Source of the DNA: Kitasatospora indigofera
GTDB taxonomy: Bacteria; Actinomycetota; Actinomycetes; Streptomycetales; Streptomycetaceae
DNA length: 48,812 bases
Assembly (NCBI RefSeq): GCF_014655955.1
Contig: NZ_BNBO01000066.1
Span: 1-48,812 of the forward strand
Direction of reading: 5' to 3'
Position numbers and translations under genes: made by a program. Below the pieces are notes generated by a model. The model had not been told where the DNA came from. It was given only the letters and a program-made list of their open reading frames with translations, and did not search any database. Positions 32,740 to 40,878 of the stretch are shown here, in pieces (the first letter of the stretch is position 1; each line of letters opens with the position of its first letter).

Positions 32740-33139
32740 GATCGTCGTCCTCCTGGGGAGGCTCGGCATGGTCGGTCCGGCTCGGTGGCGGCCGGTGTCC
32801 GTCCACTCACGATCCACGACGGCGCGGCGGCGCGCCCGCGCGCTGCTCCGACAGGACGAACCGGACCCGGAAAGCCGCTGCCGGGCCCGTTCCGCCGGCT
32901 GTTTCCGGGCGTCACGCTATCAGTAAGCAACGCGGTGGCGCGGTTACCGGAATTCGGACTGGCGTTCCTTTCTCCGGCCGGTGGCCGTGATTATTGTATT
33001 CATGGCAGGGCTGCTCCCCCAGCGGAGTGATAATGCGAACCGTTGGAGTGGAAATCCGCGCCGGAAATGGATAGTCGTTCCGCGATTTGCGACTCTTCTT
33101 TTGCGGGATCGGCCCGTCAACCAGGAGGTCGAGTCTCCA
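32740..33139. other. Divergent promoter region of the polysaccharide cassette
   Basis: No gene is supported. Positions 32920-33130 are markedly less GC-rich than the surrounding coding DNA. On the minus strand ATACAATAATC near 32995-33005 provides a good -10-like hexamer (TACAAT) for a GH16 transcript with a leader of about 260 nt. An AGGAGG precedes the epimerase start. No -35 could be fixed with confidence. Confidence 0.5.
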
Positions 33140-34354
33140 ATGAATCGCGGTGGTTCGGTGGCCGTCGTGCTCGGCACGCGGCCCGAGATCGTCAAACTGG
33201 CCCGCGTGGTACGGGGCCTCGGGGAACACGGCCGGCTGGTCTACACCGGGCAGCACTACGACGACACGCTCTCCGGGAGCATCTTCCGGGGTATGAACCT
33301 TCCCGCTCCGCAACTCCGGCTCGGCGGAATCGGCGGAATGCCGCGCGGCAAGCAGATCGGCGCGATGATTTCCGCACTCTGCGACGCGTTCACCGTCGAT
33401 CCGCCGCGCGCGGTCGTCGTGCAGGGCGACACGAACTCGACCTCGGCCGGCGCGCAGGCCGCGCAATACTGCGACATCCCGGTGATCCATGTCGAGGCCG
33501 GACTGCGTTCACGCGACCGGGCGATGCCCGAGGAGATCAACCGGCAGGTGGTCGGCGTGCTCGCCGAGCTGCACTGCGCGCCCACCGAGGTGGCCGCCGC
33601 CAACCTGCGGGCCGAGGGCGTGCCGCCGGCCCGGATCCGCGTCACCGGCAACACCATCGTCGAGGCGGTCACCGACTCGCTGCCCGGCGCCGAGGAGTCC
33701 CTGGCGATGCTCCGCCGGTACGGCGTCCCCGACGACGGCTTCGTGCTGGTCACCCTGCACCGGCCGGAGAACACCGACGACCCGCACCGGCTGCGGCTGA
33801 TCCTGGACGAGCTGGAGCGGCTCGGCCTGCCCGTGCTCTTCCCCGTCCACCCGCGCACCCTGCACCGGGCCGAGGGCTTCGGCCTGCGCCGCGCGCTGGC
33901 CGGGCTCGGCGCGGTCGACCCGGTCGACCACCGGGCCTTCCTCGGCCTCGCCCGGCACGCCCGGCTGCTGGTCTCCGACTCCGGCGGTGTGCAGGAGGAG
34001 TGCACGGTGCTGAAGAAGCCGCTGATCGTCCTGCGCAACAGCACCGAACGGCCGGAGGCGGTCGAGGCGGGGTTCGCGACCCTGCTCCGCCCCGGGCCCG
34101 ACCTCGGCCGGGTGGCGCGCGAGTACATCGCCGACACCACCCTGGCGGCGCGGCTGGCGTCGCGTCCCTCGCCCTACGGGGACGGGCGCGCCAGCGAGCG
34201 CATCGTGGAGCTGGCGCTGGCCCTGGCCGGACGGCCGGCCGGCCCGCCCACCCCGCACACGTCGCCGGCCCTGCACGGCCCGTCCGCCGCCCCTCGACGA
34301 GCTGCGGCGGCGGACGCCGTCCCCCCGGTGGCTTCCCCCGTCCCATCCCTGTAA
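33140..34354 (+). CDS. wecB: UDP-N-acetylglucosamine 2-epimerase (non-hydrolysing)
   Basis: A 404-aa cytosolic enzyme that interconverts UDP-GlcNAc and UDP-ManNAc. ATG 33140 follows AGGAGG with an 11-nt spacer; upstream in-frame starts lack a ribosome binding site. Family motifs are complete: GTRPEIVKL (residues ~12-20), QGDTNSTSAGA, HVEAGLRSRD, MPEEINRQVVGVLAELHCAPTE, VTLHRPENTDDPHRL, VHPRT, DSGGVQEECTVLKKPLIVLRNSTERPEAVEAG. The catalytic Asp, the two Glu and the His (LHR) are conserved. The last ~50 residues are a Pro/Ala-rich tail not needed for catalysis. It opens a three-gene operon with a small membrane protein and a GT2 synthase. UDP-ManNAc could also feed wall teichoic acid linkage units. 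Confidence 0.93.
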   Translation: MNRGGSVAVVLGTRPEIVKLARVVRGLGEHGRLVYTGQHYDDTLSGSIFRGMNLPAPQLRLGGIGGMPRGKQIGAMISALCDAFTVDPPRAVVVQGDTNSTSAGAQAAQYCDIPVIHVEAGLRSRDRAMPEEINRQVVGVLAELHCAPTEVAAANLRAEGVPPARIRVTGNTIVEAVTDSLPGAEESLAMLRRYGVPDDGFVLVTLHRPENTDDPHRLRLILDELERLGLPVLFPVHPRTLHRAEGFGLRRALAGLGAVDPVDHRAFLGLARHARLLVSDSGGVQEECTVLKKPLIVLRNSTERPEAVEAGFATLLRPGPDLGRVAREYIADTTLAARLASRPSPYGDGRASERIVELALALAGRPAGPPTPHTSPALHGPSAAPRRAAAADAVPPVASPVPSL

Positions 34355-34367
34355 TCGGAGGCAATCC

Positions 34368-34523
34368 ATGTACCGACCCCACCACCACCACGCCGGCGGG
34401 GCCCTCGCCGCCACCGGCGCCGCGACCGGCAACCAGACCTTCCAGATCCTTCTGGTGGCGCTGCTGCTGTTCGTCGGTGGTGTTTTCCTGCTGCGCCTGT
34501 CCCACCTCCGCAGGAACGACTGA
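34368..34523 (+). CDS. 51-aa single-pass membrane protein in the polysaccharide operon
   Basis: Short ORF with an excellent CGGAGG (34356-34361) 6 nt before ATG 34368, 14 bp after the epimerase stop. The N-terminus is His-rich (MYRPHHHHAGG), followed by Ala/Gly/Thr. One hydrophobic helix spans about residues 24-43 (FQILLVALLLFVGGVFLLRL), ending in a basic tail (SHLRRND). By the positive-inside rule the tail is cytoplasmic and the His-rich end outside. Its place between the epimerase and the glycan synthase suggests a small partner of the synthase. No homologous family known to me. Confidence 0.8.
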   Translation: MYRPHHHHAGGALAATGAATGNQTFQILLVALLLFVGGVFLLRLSHLRRND

Positions 34524-34547
34524 CCCCGGCTCCTCGGCCCTGCCCCG

Positions 34548-34590
34548 TGCCGCAGCACCGGACCGCTGGACGCGGGCCGGTGCTGCGGCA
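34548..34590 (+). terminator. Strong hairpin inside the polysaccharide operon
   Basis: TGCCGCAGCACCGG (34548-34561) pairs perfectly with CCGGTGCTGCGGCA (34577-34590), 15-nt loop. It lies between the 51-aa membrane protein and the GT2 gene, so it may attenuate or be a processing site, lowering synthase expression relative to the first two genes. Confidence 0.7.
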
Positions 34591-34615
34591 TCTCTGCTGA
34601 CCTCAAGGACCCACC

Positions 34616-35980
34616 GTGACTGACGGCAAGTACGCGCTGATCGACCTGGCGATGGCGCTGTCGCTCCTCTTCTCCCTCATGTTCGTCTGCTACGTCGTGT
34701 GCCTGGTGGTGCCGTTCGTCCGGCACAAGCCCCGCCCGTCCGGCGACGCGGACGACTTCCGGTGGCACTTCTTCATCCCCTGCCGGGACGAGGAGGCCGT
34801 CATCGGCGACACCCTGGAGTACCTGCGCGGGCACTTCCCGTCCACCCACCTCTGGGTCGTCGACGACGACTCGGACGACGCCACCGGCGCGATCACCGCG
34901 GCCCGGCAGGCCGCCGACCCGTACGTGCACCTGGTGCAGCGGCGCCGGCCGGACGCCCGGACCGGCAAGAGCGAGGCGCTGAACGCGGCCTACCGGGCGC
35001 TGGTCGGCTGGCTGCCCGCCGACGCCGTCCTCGACCAGATCGTGGTCGGCGTCTTCGACGCGGACGGCCACCCCGAGCCCGGCGGGCTCGACGTGATGGC
35101 GGCGGGCCACCTGTTCGGCGACCCGGCGGTCGGGGCCGTGCAGTGCGAGGTCCGGATGCGCAACCGGGACGAGCGCCGGCCCGTCCCGGACGGCGGCCGG
35201 CTGCGCAACCTGGCCGCCCGCACGCTGGTCCGCCTCCAGGACCTGGAGTTCCGGACCACCACCGCCGCCGTCCAGATGGCCCGCCGGCACACCCGGACGG
35301 TCGGCATGGGCGGCAACGGGCAGTTCACCCGGCTCTCCGCGATGCGCGCGATCACCGAGGGCGGCACCGGGCCCTGGCGCGGCGCCCTGCTGGAGGACTT
35401 CGAGCTCGGCCTCGACCTGATGCTCGACGGCTGGCGCACCGCCTACACCACCGACACCTCGGTCGACCAGGAAGGCCTCTGGAGCCTGCGGCGGCTGATC
35501 ACCCAGCGCACCCGCTGGGGCCAGGGCAACATGCAGTGCACCCGCTACCTGGCCCGGGTCTGGCGTTCGCCCAAGCTGAGCCACTCCGGGGTCCTGGAGA
35601 TCTCGTACTACCTGCTGCTCCCGTGGTTCCAGGTGTCCGCCTCGCTGCTCTTCCCGGTGCTGCTGTTCTGGTTCGCCCGGGGCATGGTCCAGGGCGACGG
35701 CGGCTTCCTCGCCGACGGCGGCTGGGGCCTGTGCATCGGCGCCGCCCTCGGGATCACCCAGTTCGCGATGTGGGGGCCGATCTACCGCTGGCGGTGCGAG
35801 CGGGGGGCGGGGTTCTGGAGCAGCGTCGGCTGGGGGCTGGCCTACGCCTTCTACATCTACATCTTCTACGTCACGGCCTGGCGCGCCCTGGCCCGGATCG
35901 TCACCGGGCGCGGCCAGTGGGCCAAGACCCGCCGCAACGCGGAGCTGCGGGTGGAGGGCCCGACCGCCATCGAGTTCTGA
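34616..35980 (+). CDS. Processive family-2 glycosyltransferase (membrane glycan synthase)
   Basis: A 454-aa inner-membrane synthase. GTG 34616 follows AAGGA at 6 nt. One N-terminal helix (residues ~9-34) precedes the GT2 domain. The catalytic features are ordered as in cellulose, hyaluronan and PNAG synthases: VDDDSDD (81-87), the D-x-D-like DADGH (148-152), LLED (258-261, catalytic base Asp261), and QRTRW (297-301) that holds the growing chain. Three or four C-terminal helices (LLLPWFQVSASLLFPVLLFW, WGLCIGAALGITQF, WGLAYAFYIYIFYVTAW) form a channel. It should polymerise and export one sugar, probably UDP-GlcNAc or the UDP-ManNAc supplied by the epimerase in this operon. Product unknown. Confidence 0.92.
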   Translation: MTDGKYALIDLAMALSLLFSLMFVCYVVCLVVPFVRHKPRPSGDADDFRWHFFIPCRDEEAVIGDTLEYLRGHFPSTHLWVVDDDSDDATGAITAARQAADPYVHLVQRRRPDARTGKSEALNAAYRALVGWLPADAVLDQIVVGVFDADGHPEPGGLDVMAAGHLFGDPAVGAVQCEVRMRNRDERRPVPDGGRLRNLAARTLVRLQDLEFRTTTAAVQMARRHTRTVGMGGNGQFTRLSAMRAITEGGTGPWRGALLEDFELGLDLMLDGWRTAYTTDTSVDQEGLWSLRRLITQRTRWGQGNMQCTRYLARVWRSPKLSHSGVLEISYYLLLPWFQVSASLLFPVLLFWFARGMVQGDGGFLADGGWGLCIGAALGITQFAMWGPIYRWRCERGAGFWSSVGWGLAYAFYIYIFYVTAWRALARIVTGRGQWAKTRRNAELRVEGPTAIEF

Positions 35981-35999
35981 CCCCGGAGCCCGCCCGCCC

Positions 36000-36035
36000 G
36001 TCCGCCGCGCCTGCCCCGTCCGCCGCGCCTGCCCC
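36000..36035. repeat. Tandem 18-bp duplication
   Basis: GTCCGCCGCGCCTGCCCC occurs twice head-to-tail at 36000-36017 and 36018-36035, directly after the GT2 gene. Confidence 0.85.
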
Positions 36036-36098
36036 GCCCGCCCCGCAGGGCCGGGCCGGGCGGGCCCCGGCCGAGCAGCAGACCCCGCACCGGCGCCG

Positions 36099-36104
36099 TA
36101 GGCT
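36099..36104 (+). promoter_or_regulatory. -10-like box upstream of glnE
   Basis: TAGGCT lies 46 nt before the glnE ATG. It may allow glnE expression apart from the polysaccharide operon; the -35 is unclear. Confidence 0.3.
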
Positions 36105-36150
36105 GACAGGTCGTACGGATGTTCACGGGTACCCGCGTACCGGAGGGGCG

Positions 36151-39100
36151 ATGGCAGTGGAGGAACGCACCGGCAGCCGGGTCAGCCGGCCGGAGATAAG
36201 GCTGGTACGGCGCGGGTTCACCGACCCCGGCGCGGCCCTGCGACTGCTCGCCGGGCCCGGCCTCGGCGCCCTCGCCGACGACCCCGTGCTGCTGGACGCG
36301 CTCGGCGCCACCGCCGACCCCGACCTGGCGCTGCTCGGCCTCGCCCGGCTGCTGGAGGCCCTGGACGCGGCCGAGCAGCAGACCCTGCGCGACACCCTCA
36401 CCACCTCCAAGCCGCTGCGCGACCGCCTGCTCGGCGTGCTCGGCGCCTCGGCCGCGCTCGCCGACCACCTGGCCCGCCACCCCCGGGACTGGCACGCGCT
36501 GGTCACCTTCGAGCAGCAGGACATGCACCCCGGCAGCGAGGACTTCCTGCGGGCGCTGTACGACGGCGTCTGGGGCGGCGGCCGCGAGGGCGTGCCGGCC
36601 CCGCGCGGGGACCGCGGCGACCTGCTGCGGGTCGCCTACCGGCGCTGCCTGCTCGCCATCGCCGCCCGCGACCTCACCGGCACCACGGACCTCGCGCAGA
36701 CCGCCGCCGAACTCGCCGACCTGGCCGGCTCCACCCTGCAGACCGCCCTGGACATCGCCGCCGGGGAGGACCCGCAGGCCGCCCGCGCCTGCCGGCTGGC
36801 CGTGATCGGCATGGGCAAGTGCGGCGGCCGGGAGCTCAACTACGTCTCCGACGTGGACGTGATCTTCGTGGCCGAGCCCCGCGAGGGCGTCGAGGAGCAC
36901 ACCGCCGTCCAGGCCGCCACCCGGCTCGCCGCCCGGGCGATGCGGCTCTGCTCCGACACCACCGGCGAGGGCACCATCTGGCCGGTCGACGCCAACCTGC
37001 GGCCCGAGGGCCGCAACGGCCCGCTGGTGCGCACCCTGGCCAGCCACCTCGCCTACTACCAGCGGTGGGCCAAGACCTGGGAGTTCCAGGCGCTGCTCAA
37101 GGCCCGCCCGGTGGCCGGGGACGCCGAACTCGGCGCCGCCTACACCGGGGCGCTGGCCCCGATGGTCTGGCAGGCCGCCGCCCGGGAGAACTTCGTCGCC
37201 GACGTGCAGCAGATGCGCCGCCGGGTGATCGACTCCATCCCCGCCACCGAGATCGACCGCCAGCTCAAGCTCGGCCCCGGCGGCCTGCGGGACGTCGAGT
37301 TCTCCGTCCAGCTGCTGCAGCTGGTGCACGGCCGCGCCGACCGCACCCTGCGCAGCGGCAACACCCTGGAGGCGCTCGCCGCGCTCTCGGCCGGCGGCTA
37401 CGTCGGCCGCGCCGACGCCGCCTCGCTGGACGCCGCCTACCGCTTCCTGCGCACCCTCGAACACCGGATCCAGCTGCACCGGCTGCGCCGCACCCACCTG
37501 ATGCCCAAGGACGAGGCGGACCAGCGCCGGCTGGCCCGCTCGCTCGCCCCGCTGATCAACGACGACACCCGGGCCGACCCGGTCGCCGCCCTCCAGCGGG
37601 AGTGGAAGCGGCACGCCGTCGAGGTCCGCCGGCTGCACGAGAAGCTGTTCTACCGGCCGCTGCTGGACGCGGTGGCCGAACTCCCGGCCGGGGCCGCCGG
37701 GCTGAGCCCGCAGGCCGCCAGGGAGCGCCTGGAGGCGCTCGGCTACGCCGACCCGGCCGCCGCGCTGCGCCACCTGTCCGCACTCGCCTCCGGGGTCAGC
37801 CGCAAGGCCGCCATCCAGCGCACCCTGCTGCCGGTGATGCTGGGGTGGTTCGCCGAGTCCGCCGACCCGGACGCCGGGCTGCTCAACTTCCGCCAGGTGT
37901 CCGACGCGCTCGGCCGCACCCCCTGGTACCTGCGCCTGCTGCGGGACGAGAGCGCCGCGGCCGAGCAGCTCGCCCGGGTGCTGTCGGCCGGCCGCCTCGC
38001 CCCCGACCTGCTGCTGCGCGCCCCCGAGGCGGTCGCCATGCTGGGCGACCCGCAGGGCCTGCTGCCGCGCGGGCGGGCCGCCCTGGAGCAGGAGGTCCTG
38101 GCCGCCGTCGGGCGGGCCGCGACCTCCGCCGGGGCGGTCGCCTCGGCCCGCTCGGTGCGCCGCCGCGAGCTGTTCCGGACGGCGGCCGCCGACGTGCTGG
38201 GCCGGCTCGCGGACGACCCGGCCGAGGCGCTGGACGTGGCCGGGGAGGCGCTCACCGCCCTGAACACGGCCACCCTCCAGGGCGCGCTGCGGGCCTGCGT
38301 GGCCGGCTGGGAGGCGCAGAACGGCGCCCTGCCGACCCGGATCGCGGTGATCGCGATGGGCCGGTTCGGCGGACGCGAGCTGGGCTACGGATCCGACGCC
38401 GATGTGCTCTTCGTCCACGAGCCGGTGCTCGGCTCGCTGGAGGAGGACGCCGCCCGGGCCGCCCACGCGGTCTGCAACGAACTGCGTACGCTGCTCGGCG
38501 CACCGTCCACCGAACCGCCGCTGCTGGTGGACGCCGACCTGCGCCCGGAGGGCCGGCAGGGCCCGCTGGTGCGCACCCTCGCCTCGTACGCGGCCTACTA
38601 CAAGCGCTGGTCGCACGTCTGGGAGAGCCAGGCGCTGCTGCGGGCCGAACCGGTGGCGGGGGACGCCGGGCTCGGCGAGCGGTTCCGGCAGCTGATCGAC
38701 CCGATGCGCTACCCCGGGACGGGCGTGCCCGAGCGGGACCTGCTGGAGATCCGCCGGATCAAGGCCCGGATCGAGTCCGAGCGGCTGCCGCGCGGGGCCG
38801 ACCCCACCACCCACACCAAGATCGGGCGGGGCGGGTTGGCCGACGTCGAGTGGACCGTCCAGCTGCTCCAGCTCCAGCACGGCCACCGGCTGCCCGAGCT
38901 GCGCACCACCCGGACCAGGGCCGCGCTGGCGGCGGCCGCCCGGGCGGGCCTGGTGGACGAGGGCGACGCCGTCGTGCTGGACGCGGCCTGGGTGCTCGCC
39001 TCGCGGGTGCGGGCCGCCGTGATGCTGGTCCGCGGCCGGCCGGGCGACAGCTTCCCCGGGGACGCCCGGGAGCTGGCGGGGGTGGCCCGCTACCTCGGCT

Positions 39101-39192
39101 ACGGCGCCGGCCACAGCGGTGAGCTGGTGGACGACTACCGGCGGGTCACCCGGCGGGCCCGGGCGGTGGTGGAGAAGATCTTCTACGGCTGA
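36151..39192 (+). CDS. glnE: Bifunctional glutamine-synthetase adenylyltransferase/deadenylase
   Basis: A 1013-aa cytosolic regulator that adds or removes AMP on GSI-beta glutamine synthetase according to nitrogen status. ATG 36151 has GGAGG upstream. It contains two nucleotidyltransferase domains: an N-terminal deadenylase (adenylyl removase) with GMGKCGGRELNYVSDVDVIF (221-239), VDANLRPEGRNGPLV and GPGGLRDVEFSVQLLQL; and a C-terminal adenylyltransferase with AMGRFGGRELGYGSDADVLF (735-755), VDADLRPEGRQGPLV and IGRGGLADVEWTVQLLQL. The G-x-x-GGREL-x(4)-SD-x-D metal sites are intact in both. Length is normal. It lies near the glutamine synthetase gene, as in S. coelicolor. Confidence 0.98.
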   Translation: MAVEERTGSRVSRPEIRLVRRGFTDPGAALRLLAGPGLGALADDPVLLDALGATADPDLALLGLARLLEALDAAEQQTLRDTLTTSKPLRDRLLGVLGASAALADHLARHPRDWHALVTFEQQDMHPGSEDFLRALYDGVWGGGREGVPAPRGDRGDLLRVAYRRCLLAIAARDLTGTTDLAQTAAELADLAGSTLQTALDIAAGEDPQAARACRLAVIGMGKCGGRELNYVSDVDVIFVAEPREGVEEHTAVQAATRLAARAMRLCSDTTGEGTIWPVDANLRPEGRNGPLVRTLASHLAYYQRWAKTWEFQALLKARPVAGDAELGAAYTGALAPMVWQAAARENFVADVQQMRRRVIDSIPATEIDRQLKLGPGGLRDVEFSVQLLQLVHGRADRTLRSGNTLEALAALSAGGYVGRADAASLDAAYRFLRTLEHRIQLHRLRRTHLMPKDEADQRRLARSLAPLINDDTRADPVAALQREWKRHAVEVRRLHEKLFYRPLLDAVAELPAGAAGLSPQAARERLEALGYADPAAALRHLSALASGVSRKAAIQRTLLPVMLGWFAESADPDAGLLNFRQVSDALGRTPWYLRLLRDESAAAEQLARVLSAGRLAPDLLLRAPEAVAMLGDPQGLLPRGRAALEQEVLAAVGRAATSAGAVASARSVRRRELFRTAAADVLGRLADDPAEALDVAGEALTALNTATLQGALRACVAGWEAQNGALPTRIAVIAMGRFGGRELGYGSDADVLFVHEPVLGSLEEDAARAAHAVCNELRTLLGAPSTEPPLLVDADLRPEGRQGPLVRTLASYAAYYKRWSHVWESQALLRAEPVAGDAGLGERFRQLIDPMRYPGTGVPERDLLEIRRIKARIESERLPRGADPTTHTKIGRGGLADVEWTVQLLQLQHGHRLPELRTTRTRAALAAAARAGLVDEGDAVVLDAAWVLASRVRAAVMLVRGRPGDSFPGDARELAGVARYLGYGAGHSGELVDDYRRVTRRARAVVEKIFYG

Positions 39193-39261
39193 GGCCCGGG
39201 CCGGACGGCCCCGCGTTCGGGCGGGGCGCCGGCGGGGGTGGCCCGGCGGGGCCGGCGCCGC

Positions 39262-40227
39262 TCAGCGGCGCCCGGCGACGGCGGTGGGGGCGGTCCACTG
39301 CTCGGGCACCGTGACCGGACGCTGGTCGCCCTCGCGGGCGGGTGTCCGGGGCAGCTGGTAGGCCCACACGTGGTAGACCAGGCGGGCCACCACGAAGCCG
39401 ACGGAGAGGCAGACGACGCCGCCGACGGCGTCCATCCAGAAGTGGTTGGCGGTCGAGACGATGACCACCAGGGTGGCCAGGGGGTAGAGCACCCCGAGGG
39501 CCCGCACCCAGGCCCGGCGGGCCAGGAAGAAGATCGCCAGTCCGCACCAGAGCGACCAGCCGATGTGCATCGACGGCATCGCGGCGTACTGGTTGGAGAC
39601 GTGCGCGGCGGGGCCGGAGGCCATCGAGCCCCAGGTGTCGTGGATCTTGACGGTGTCGATGAACCCGCCGCCCGTCATCAGCCGGGGCGGCGCCAGCGGG
39701 AAGAAGTAGAAGCCGACCAGGGCGATGCCCGTGGTCACGAACAGCACCGTCCGTGCCGCCGCGTAGCGGCCCGGATGCCGTCGGTAGACCCAGACGAGCA
39801 CACCTATGGTGACGATGAAGTGCAGGGTCGCGTAGTAGTAGTTCATGCCGACGATCAACCACGTGACGGAGTTGACCCCGTGGTTCACCGCACGTTCGAC
39901 GCCGGCCCCGAGGGCCCGCTCGAAGTGCCAGATCCAGGAGGAGTGCAGCTGCGCGGTGGTCGCGTGCTCGGGCACCGCGTTGCGTACCAGCGAGTACAGC
40001 CAGTAACTGACGCCGATCAGCGCGAGTTCGAACCAGAGCCGGGGTCTGGCGGGCGAGCGGCGCTGCTCGCGGACCCTGCTGCGGATCGCCGCCGAGCGGC
40101 TCTGGGCGGCGCGGGTGGCTCCGTCCGGCACCCGGCCCGTACGGGCCTGGCCTGCGACGGAACCGCTCCGCTGTGCCGCGCCGGGGCGCCCGGCGCCTGC
40201 TGCGTGGTTCTCGGTCGGTTCCCCCAT
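39262..40227 (-). CDS. PAP2-family membrane phosphatase/phosphotransferase
   Basis: A 321-aa polytopic protein of the PAP2 superfamily (inositolphosphotransferase-like group). ATG 40227 is chosen; GTG 40290 has a GGGGGA at 6 nt and could be the true start, adding 21 residues. The first ~75 residues are Arg/Ala-rich and cytoplasmic. The catalytic pieces are GRYAAARTVLF-region Arg, PSMHIGWSL (His in the PSxH motif) and NHFWMDAVGG (His and Asp of the third motif). Six helices are predicted. Such enzymes dephosphorylate lipid phosphates or transfer inositol phosphate during lipid or cell-envelope synthesis. It converges with glnE. Confidence 0.9.
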   Translation of the reverse strand: MGEPTENHAAGAGRPGAAQRSGSVAGQARTGRVPDGATRAAQSRSAAIRSRVREQRRSPARPRLWFELALIGVSYWLYSLVRNAVPEHATTAQLHSSWIWHFERALGAGVERAVNHGVNSVTWLIVGMNYYYATLHFIVTIGVLVWVYRRHPGRYAAARTVLFVTTGIALVGFYFFPLAPPRLMTGGGFIDTVKIHDTWGSMASGPAAHVSNQYAAMPSMHIGWSLWCGLAIFFLARRAWVRALGVLYPLATLVVIVSTANHFWMDAVGGVVCLSVGFVVARLVYHVWAYQLPRTPAREGDQRPVTVPEQWTAPTAVAGRR

Positions 40228-40758
40228 GGACGAGAAGTCTGCCAGACGTGCCGTAGCCGTCTGCTCATCCTGCGGTCGTGGATTCTTCACCGGATGTCCC
40301 CCCAAGGGGTGAGGGGGTGGGTCCCACCGGGGTAGGGGGTGGTGCTGGTGGTGTCTGTGAAGACCGGAGGGACGGACATACGTCCCATTGTTACGCGATC
40401 GCGATCTAGGAGTCTAAGCGGGGGGTGGCCGGTGAACGGGAGCGGCCCGGGGGGAGGGGTGCGGCCGCTCCGGTCCCGGGTGCGGCCACGGACGCTCGCC
40501 CCGGCGGCGGCCGGGCCCGGGCCCGCCGGACCGCCGGAGACCCGCAGGACTCCGGCGGGCGGCGAATCCCGCCCACGGACGTCCCGACCCTCACCGGGAC
40601 TCCGCGCGGTGCGGCCCCGCTTCCACCGGCGGCCGCCCGTCCTTGTGCGACGGGTCGGGGCAGTCCGGGAGGACCGGCGGTGGCGGTGTGTACGGCGGGG
40701 CGCGCGGTAATGACTCTGGGGGGTCCCGGCGGGCGGGTCAAGGGGTCGGTGGAAACAA

Positions 40759-40777
40759 TTTCAGCATCTTGCTGAAA
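40759..40777. promoter_or_regulatory. LacI/MalR-type operator
   Basis: TTTCAGCA-TCT-TGCTGAAA is a perfect 8-bp inverted repeat around 3 nt. Its centre is about 40 bp before the amylopullulanase TSS-proximal box and it overlaps the -35 (TTGCTG). Streptomycete alpha-amylase and maltose genes are controlled by the LacI-family repressor MalR through operators containing CTTGC-type motifs; this site fits that class and position. Confidence 0.6.
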
Positions 40778-40797
40778 CATCTTTCAACCACTAGCGT
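40769..40797 (+). promoter_or_regulatory. Amylopullulanase promoter
   Basis: TTGCTG (40769-40774) and TAGCGT (40792-40797) are separated by 17 bp; the -35 overlaps the palindrome, so a bound repressor would block RNA polymerase. Confidence 0.45.
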
Positions 40798-40878
40798 CCA
40801 CGCCACTCGATGGCGCTCGGACGGCCTGCCGGCCGTGAGGTGCCCCATCCCGCCTGCCCGCCCCAAGGGAGCCCCTTC

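Larger units (their letters stand above)
40228..40878. other. Divergent region between PAP2 and amylopullulanase genes
   Basis: No gene is supported; the 40425-40780 frames are mirrored low-complexity. Visible signals are the palindrome CGCGATCGCG (40394-40403), the inverted repeat GGGACG...CGTCCC (40369-40386), and the LacI-type operator with overlapping promoter at 40759-40797. Confidence 0.55.

Noticed and set aside
35866..39114. Long minus-strand open frame opposite glnE
   Set aside because: It is the mirror of a high-GC gene: Gly/Val/Gln-rich low-complexity translation with no motifs, while glnE is unambiguous on the other strand.
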